This document shows positions 14,620 through 20,300 of a stretch of DNA of 22,434 bases, one piece after another. Position 1 is the stretch's first letter, and each line of letters opens with the position of its first letter. The DNA lies in IMG/VR virus record IMGVR_UViG_3300017917_001063, positions 1 to 22,434 of that record, one strand, 5' to 3'. The position numbers and the translations under genes were made by a program. This DNA comes from a virus. The notes beneath the pieces are model-generated. The model was not told the origin of the DNA. It worked only from the letters and a program-made list of their open reading frames with translations, and made no database searches.

Positions 14620-15308
14620 TTCAAACAAAAATAAACTCAAAAAAGGCTTCTAAAATATTAAATAATCTTGTTCAATATACAAATGGATTTTTAGAAGAAA
14701 CAAAGGAAAAAGAGTCAAAGGTTACCGCAAGAATTGCAGATTTAAGTATTGACGGATTTTATGAATATCTTGATCAATTAGCAAGAGTAAATCCAGGTAT
14801 GCTACATCATGTATATGAATGGGGTAGAGTTGGAGATCCAAACTCTAGACTTTTTGAATTAAAAAAGGCTTTATCAAGTAAGAATGCAGTTATATCTTCA
14901 GAATTTTTGCAGTCAGAGGTTCCGTCAAATTCATCTAATGAGCCATTTTATAATAAAGCAGAAGTAATGGAAGAGGGATTACCAATTATAATTCAAGAGG
15001 TAAGGGCGCAAGCACTATTTTTTGAAATTGATGGAGAAGAATATTTTAGAGCAGGACCAATAGTTATTCAAAATCCTGGTGGACCAGATGTGCGAGGATC
15101 TTTTGTTGAGCAGTTTGAAGAATTTTATAATACATATTTAGAAGATGTATATCTTAGGGCAATTAGATTTTATCAATACTTTATGGATGCAAAAGAGTAT
15201 GAGCAAAACTTTAATGTTGCAATGAACTCAAATAATGCAAAAAGTATGGGAAGGGCTAGCGCACTTTCATGGATAGAAAATATGCCAATGGGGAATGTAT
15301 ATGAGTGA
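14616..15308 (+). CDS. Neck / tail-completion protein of unknown exact role
   Basis: The 230-residue protein lies between head closure and tail terminator genes, where HK97 gp10-like neck proteins usually sit. A helical N-terminus (ASKILNNLVQYTNGFLEETKEKESKVTARIADLSIDGFYEYL) is followed by a beta-rich middle with ALFFEIDGEEYFRAGPIVIQNPGGP and a C-terminal helix pair (FVEQFEEFYNTYLEDVYLRAI). ATG 14616 overlaps the previous stop in ATGA and has AGGGGA a few bases upstream; an in-frame ATG at 14586 lies within the previous gene. I cannot tell it from a minor capsid or tail-completion protein by sequence alone. Confidence 0.65.
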   Translation: MIQTKINSKKASKILNNLVQYTNGFLEETKEKESKVTARIADLSIDGFYEYLDQLARVNPGMLHHVYEWGRVGDPNSRLFELKKALSSKNAVISSEFLQSEVPSNSSNEPFYNKAEVMEEGLPIIIQEVRAQALFFEIDGEEYFRAGPIVIQNPGGPDVRGSFVEQFEEFYNTYLEDVYLRAIRFYQYFMDAKEYEQNFNVAMNSNNAKSMGRASALSWIENMPMGNVYE

Positions 15309-15798
15309 TTATCCTGAAGTAGCAATAAACAAATATGTATGGGAACAGTTTAAGGTGGCAAAACCATCAATTTATTCTCAATATGGCTCAATAGTTCCAT
15401 TTTTTCCAGTTACAGATGTAAAAGCTGGAGATACAGCATGGGGTACAAAACCATATGTAATATATGACTCATTTATTCGTGCAAGATCAACTAATAGATA
15501 TTTTTATCCAGTTAAATGTGCTCAACTTATGTATTCAATAAAAGGATCATTATCTGAAATATATGAGTGGAGAGATTTCATATCAAACGTACTTGATAGA
15601 GAAGATGATGCTGCACATGATATTAACGAGTTTGCCGGAACTATTGATAATACTAAATATTTTTTTCATTGTATTAATGTATCTCAGTTAAAATATGTAG
15701 GAACAACTACAAAAGAAGCAAGTATAGATAAGAGATACTCAACAGAGCTTATTATTCGTTATGACTATCACATAACAAATATTTATAATAATTCCTAA
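15301..15798 (+). CDS. Tail terminator-like protein, probable
   Basis: By order (just before the tail-tube gene) and size (165 residues) this is probably the protein that caps the tail tube and joins it to the head. Features seen include PYVIYDSFIRARSTNRYFYPVKC, which resembles the tail-terminator strand with a Y-D-S motif, a helix (LSEIYEWRDFISNVLDRED) and late beta strands (LKYVGTTTKEASI; TELIIRYDYHIT). Two ATGs are possible, 15295 and 15301; 15301 is six bases after GGGGAA-like purines and overlaps the preceding gene by eight bases. No terminator follows; a promoter for the tail-tube gene starts five bases after the stop. Confidence 0.6.
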   Translation: MSDYPEVAINKYVWEQFKVAKPSIYSQYGSIVPFFPVTDVKAGDTAWGTKPYVIYDSFIRARSTNRYFYPVKCAQLMYSIKGSLSEIYEWRDFISNVLDREDDAAHDINEFAGTIDNTKYFFHCINVSQLKYVGTTTKEASIDKRYSTELIIRYDYHITNIYNNS

Positions 15799-15802
15799 AA
15801 TA

Positions 15803-15814
15803 TACATATATAAT
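15803..15814 (+). promoter_or_regulatory. Promoter of the tail-tube gene, TACATATATAAT type
   Basis: These 12 bases are identical to those at 10655-10666. TATAAT is at 15809-15814 and transcription should begin near 15821, giving a leader of about 51 bases that contains a relatively GC-rich patch (GCGAGGAAACACCCCACGCC) and then an AT-rich spacer before the Shine-Dalgarno AAGAGGTGA. Confidence 0.55.
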
Positions 15815-15871
15815 TATAGCGAGGAAACACCCCACGCCAAATAAAAAATATTTTATAAAGAGGTGAAAGAA

Positions 15872-16570
15872 ATGGCATTACCAAGAACAGGTTTAGGTGA
15901 AGCAAAGAATATTATTGTTGGTGCAGCTAGAGTATTTATTGCTTCTGGACCACTAGAATACTATTCTGGAACAAGTTCATCAGCAGAATATCGTTTCTCT
16001 GGTGGTGTAGCTAGCGGAGTTCCAGCTTTTTCAGCCAGTGCAAAATATGCTGACACAATGACAGCTGCTTCTGCCACATGGACAAATGTTGGATATACAA
16101 ATAATGGTTTGGAAATTCAATTCCAGCCAGACTTTGGTGAAGTTCAGGTAGATCAGCTACTTGACGTTGCACGCATGTTCAAGCAGGGAATGAAGGTAAA
16201 TCTAGTTACTTCATTTGCTGAAGCAACTCTAGAGAATCTTCTTATTGCTACAGCAGGAAGCTCAGATGACTTCTCTGATGGAGCACAAAGAGATGCTCTT
16301 AATCTACAGTCAGGTAATCTAGGGCAGGTTCCATTAGAACGTGCTCTTATTGCAGTAGGACCAGGAACTGGAGATCCATTAGCAACTCAAGCAGCAGCAA
16401 TCGAACGTGTATATTTAGCACTTCGCGTACTTTCAATTGAAAGTGTGAACGTTACTGCAAAGCGTGACGCAGCTTCTATGTTCGATGTAACATTCCGTTT
16501 GATGCCAGCATCAAATGGCTCATATGGTAAGATCGTTGATCGTGTAGTAGCATACTCAGGCGCAGTCTGA
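15872..16570 (+). CDS. Major tail-tube protein
   Basis: This 232-residue protein should polymerise into the tail tube. It contains WTNVGYTNNGLEIQFQPDFG followed by EVQVDQLLDVARMF, a pattern typical of actinophage tail-tube subunits, an alanine-rich central region, and a C-terminal SMFDVTFRLMPASNGSYGKI. ATG 15872 is preferred because AAGAGGTGA (15858-15866) is placed just as at the capsid gene; GTG 15863 overlaps that site. CGT/CGC arginine codons are more frequent here than in most neighbours, matching high expression. The gene has its own promoter and is followed by a perfect 11-base-pair terminator, so it forms a separate transcription unit. Confidence 0.88.
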   Translation: MALPRTGLGEAKNIIVGAARVFIASGPLEYYSGTSSSAEYRFSGGVASGVPAFSASAKYADTMTAASATWTNVGYTNNGLEIQFQPDFGEVQVDQLLDVARMFKQGMKVNLVTSFAEATLENLLIATAGSSDDFSDGAQRDALNLQSGNLGQVPLERALIAVGPGTGDPLATQAAAIERVYLALRVLSIESVNVTAKRDAASMFDVTFRLMPASNGSYGKIVDRVVAYSGAV

Positions 16571-16586
16571 TACACATTAATAGTAG

Positions 16587-16620
16587 TTTGGCCCACCTTA
16601 ATCGGTGGGCCAAATTATTT
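16587..16620 (+). terminator. Terminator after the tail-tube gene
   Basis: TTTGGCCCACC (16587-16597) pairs perfectly with GGTGGGCCAAA (16604-16614) around a six-base loop, followed by TTATTTTGT. It is the strongest hairpin in the window. The next promoter motif starts 13 bases after the stem. Confidence 0.9.
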
Positions 16621-16626
16621 TGTATA

Positions 16627-16635
16627 TGTTATAAT
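16627..16635 (+). promoter_or_regulatory. Consensus extended -10 promoter of the tail chaperone/tape measure operon
   Basis: TGTTATAAT matches the full extended -10 consensus. A second TATAAT lies at 16641-16646 and could be an alternative. The strong Shine-Dalgarno AGGAGG (16649-16654) is five bases before ATG 16660. Confidence 0.65.
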
Positions 16636-16659
16636 TTATATATAATCTAGGAGGATTAA

Positions 16660-16995
16660 ATGGCAACATCTGTCTACGAAATTGTAGAAGTAGAGCTAAT
16701 GGATGGATCAACAATCAGTATGCGTCCATTAAAAATTTCACTTCTTCGTGAATTTATGAAAGAATTTCAGAAGATTGGTGATGAGAAGATTTCTGAAGAT
16801 AATATAAAGTCTATGGACCTTCTTCTTGCATGTGCAACAATAGCAATGAAGCAGTATAATCCAGATATTGCAACAAAAGAGCAAATGGAAGATATTGTTG
16901 ACTTGCCAACAGTTTATAAAATTATTGAAATAGCGGCAGGAATAAAACTAAATGACCCAAACGCTCTAGCGGCGGCTCTAGCTGGAACGAACTAG
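16660..16995 (+). CDS. Tail assembly chaperone, short form (gpG-like)
   Basis: The 111-residue protein helps assemble the tail around the tape measure and is absent from the virion. It is acidic and helical after a short beta start (VYEIVEVELMDGSTISMRPLKISLLREFMKEF), as in actinophage gpG proteins. It sits between the tail-tube and tape measure genes, the usual place for lambda G/GT-type chaperones, and carries the slippery site CCCAAAC (16956-16962) near its end. Without the shift, translation ends at TAG 16993-16995. The AGGAGG site suggests high expression. Confidence 0.85.
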   Translation: MATSVYEIVEVELMDGSTISMRPLKISLLREFMKEFQKIGDEKISEDNIKSMDLLLACATIAMKQYNPDIATKEQMEDIVDLPTVYKIIEIAAGIKLNDPNALAAALAGTN

Positions 16996-17330
16996 ATCTA
17001 GTCGCCCTAGAATCACAGGTATTCCTTCTAGGACACTGGAAGGATTATCAGGAACTGGAGGATAATCTTTCAATGCCGGAATTGGTAGCAGTGCTTGAGG
17101 CAAAGCATAAAGAAGATTATGAAAATAAAAAATTTTTTGCTGCGCTCAAGGGTATTGACATAGATAAACAATCAGGTTCAAATCAAGATCCATGGGAGGC
17201 AATGAAAGCTAGAGTGATGAGTCGTGGAACTACATCTGATCCAAACGATGTTGTTTCATTACAAGGATACTCTGCACAACGTGCTGGATTTGGTATTGGA
17301 AATGGCCTAGATTACGAGGTAATTAGCTAA
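16660..17330 (+). CDS. Tail assembly chaperone G-T fusion via -1 frameshift
   Basis: Ribosomes shifting back one base at CCCAAAC (codons CCA AAC re-paired as CCC AAA) move from the G frame into the downstream frame, which opens at 16956 just after a TGA at 16953-16955. The fusion has 101 residues of G, then RSSGGSSWNELDLVALES, QVFLLGHWKDYQELEDNLSMP, and the T part through to the stop at 17328-17330, about 223 residues in all. The T part contains the features expected of actinophage gpT (GHWKDYQELEDNLS; EAKHKEDYENKKFFAALKG). It recruits the tail-tube protein to the tape measure. An internal ATG at 17073 has no clear ribosome site, so a separate T start is not favoured. The tape measure ATG overlaps this stop by one base. 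Confidence 0.87.
16956..16962 (+). promoter_or_regulatory. Programmed -1 ribosomal frameshift site CCCAAAC
   Basis: The heptamer has the canonical X XXY YYZ form in the G frame (C CCA AAC). Downstream lie two direct copies of GCTCTAGC (16963-16970 and 16975-16982) and the palindrome ACTAGATCTAGT (16991-17002), possible parts of a stimulating RNA fold, though no strong stem is obvious by eye. Confidence 0.85.
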
Positions 17331-20300
17331 TGGCAACTACTAGAGCTATTATTGATGTATCTATTAATACCAGTGATGCTGCTCAACAATTAAGAAACCT
17401 TCAGAATCAAATAAATTCATTTAATGCTGCCCTAAATAAGAACAATTTAGTTCATGCCCAAGCATCAAAGCAATTTGCAGATACCCTTATAGCTGCTACA
17501 AATGCTAGTCAAGCATTTACAGCAGAGCAAGTCCGTATGGAAACATCTGCAAGAAGACTAGATCAGACACTAGTAAAGGGCAAAGGAACAATAGGCCAAT
17601 ACTTTAATGCTGTATTTAGAAAAGATAGTTCTGAAGCAGCATCAGTATTGTCTCTTGCAAATGCAAGAGTTCAAGCAATGCAGACTCAGTTTATTCAGGC
17701 AACTGGAGCTGCCAATGGATTTAGAGATGCAATTGCTATACGGCCAATGGCAGCATTTAATGATCAATCAGCAGTAGCAAATGAAAGACTTGCAATTCAC
17801 AGAGCTATGTTGCGTCAAGCAACAACCTCAATGATTAACTTCGGTAAGAATACTCAATGGGCTGGTCGTCAGCTTATGGTTGGTTTTACAGTTCCATTAG
17901 CAATTTTTGGTTCAACAGCAGGAAAAACATTTCAAGAAATTGAACAGGCTGCTGTAAGATTTAAAAAGGTATATGGAGATGCATTTACAACTCCAGAAGA
18001 AATAAATCAAAATATGGAAGCTATAAAAGGTCTTGCAGCAGAATTTACAAAATATGGAATAGCAGTAAAAGATACAATTGGCTTAGCAGCAGATGCAGCA
18101 GCAGCAGGAGCACAAAATGCAGCATTGATATCTGCAACTACTGAAGCAACAAGGCTTGCAACTCTTGGTCAAATGGATCAACAAGAGGCTTTGACTGCAA
18201 CAATTGCACTACAAAATGCATTTAAACTATCTGGTGAAGGATTAACAAAATCAATTAATTTCTTGAATATGGTTGAAAACCAAACTGTTGTTACTTTACA
18301 AGATCTTGCAGATGCAATTCCAAGAGTTGCCCCAGTTATTGTAGGTCTTGGTGGAAATGTAGAAGAACTTGCAGCATTCATGGCTGCTATGCAAGAAGGA
18401 GGTGTTTCTGCTGCTCAGGGAGCAAATGCTTTAAAATCAGGTCTTGGATCGCTTATTAACCCAACTAAAAAGGCAAGTGATGAACTTGCAAAAATGGGTA
18501 TAAATATTAATGGAATAGTTCAATCAAATCGTGGAGACTTGATGGGAACTGTAAAAAGTTTTGCTCAAGCCTTATCTGGTTTAGATCAGTTTACTAGACA
18601 GCAAGCTTTAGAAGAGCTATTTGGAAAATATCAGTATGCAAGACTTGGAGCATTATTTGATAATATTATTAAAGATGGAACTCAAGCTTCAAGGGTATTG
18701 CAAATCGCTGGTCTATCTGCTGAACAAATGGCTAATTCTGCTCAAAGAGAATTAAGTATTATTTCTGAGGCAACATCAACAAAGTATACTGCTGCAATAG
18801 AAAAATTTAAACTATCAATTGCTCCTCTAGGAGAATTGTTTATGAAGGTTTCTACTCCAGTTATAAACTTCTTTACAAAATTATTTGAAATGTTTAATAA
18901 TCTACCAGACGGGGTAAAAAGCTTTGCTGCACTCGCAACAATTATAACTGGTGTTGTTATCCCTGCTGGAACTATGTTCCTTGGTCTTTTAATGAACTTA
19001 ATAGGAACATTAGCAAAATTTGGTCACATTATAGGTGTTGCAGTTAAGGGTTTTGGCGCTGGAGGTCTTGGTGGAGCTATAAGTGCAGTATCTCAGTCAC
19101 TAAGATATATGGGTATTCAAGAAATTGAGGCTGCTACAGCAGCTCAACAACTTGGTTCATCAACAGAACTTGCTAATACTGCATTATTAAATCAAGTAAC
19201 TGCTGCTGGTGATGCAAAATTAGCAATTAAAAGATTAACAGATGCATATGATATTTTAATTCAAAAACAGATGCAAACTGCTCAAATGAGCAACGTAGTC
19301 TTTGGTCCATCAGCAAATGCTGCAACTAATGCGGCAAATAATCCACCAGTAAGACTAAGAAGAGTTCAAAGAAGAAATTCTGGTGGTTCAATATTTACCT
19401 TAAATGATGGAAATACTGTTCCAGGATTTGGAAATACAGATACTGTTCCTGCCATGTTAACGCCAGGAGAGTTTGTCGTAAATAAGCAGGCTGCTCAAGA
19501 AAACTTACCACTACTTTATGCAATTAACAATGGATCAAGAGTTGGTAAATTTAATAAGGGTGGAAGAATTCCTGGTGTTCAATACTTTGGAGTACAGGGA
19601 GGAAGACTTGGTGGTGGAGCTGTATCAGATCTTGCACAATTACTTGCTGAAAATGAAAGAGTAGCAGCAAGAATTGGTGCATTTATGCCATCACAAGCAG
19701 AAAGAGTATCGTCTGGAAGAGTATTTCAGTATTTATCAGAAGTTAATGATCCAAAGGTATTAAAGGCAATTCAAGATAGAATGGCTGGCTATTTTGGAAC
19801 ACCAGTTCTTCAGTCATATTCAACAAATGTAGGACTTGCATCAGGCAAAAAGGGTGCAGATATTAATAGAGACTTAAAGTTTGGCAGAGCATCTATACAA
19901 GATTTGGAAGAACTAACAAGACTTGTTGACTTCTATCAGTCAACATTTAATGAAGTTCCTGCTGCAAGATTAGCGCTTGCTAATCTAGGACTTACTCCAT
20001 TCCAGGCTTCTGAAATGATGGCAAAGTCTCTTCCAAAGAGACTATCAAGTTTAAGATCAAAAATGATAATTGGTGATCCAGCACTATATGCTGAAACTCG
20101 TAGCGCATATAAAGATGCTGGATTAGAAACAGTATTTGATGCATTAATGAGAGAGCGTGGGGCAATAAGATATGCTCTTCCACAAGATGTTTCATCATCA
20201 ATGAGATCTGGAAGTGGATCAATTCATGGAACAGCCCTTGGAGCGGTATTTGGACATGGAAATGTATCTACAGAAAGAGATAGTGGTGGAAGATTAGTTT

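Noticed and set aside
15815-15871. Riboswitch in the tail-tube leader
   Set aside because: The leader is about 51 bases with only a weak GC-rich patch; too short and unstructured to support the claim.
17073-17330. Independent gene for the chaperone T part starting at ATG 17073
   Set aside because: The same frame is open back to the slippery site and encodes the conserved GHWKDYQELEDNLS segment upstream of this Met; no ribosome site precedes 17073.
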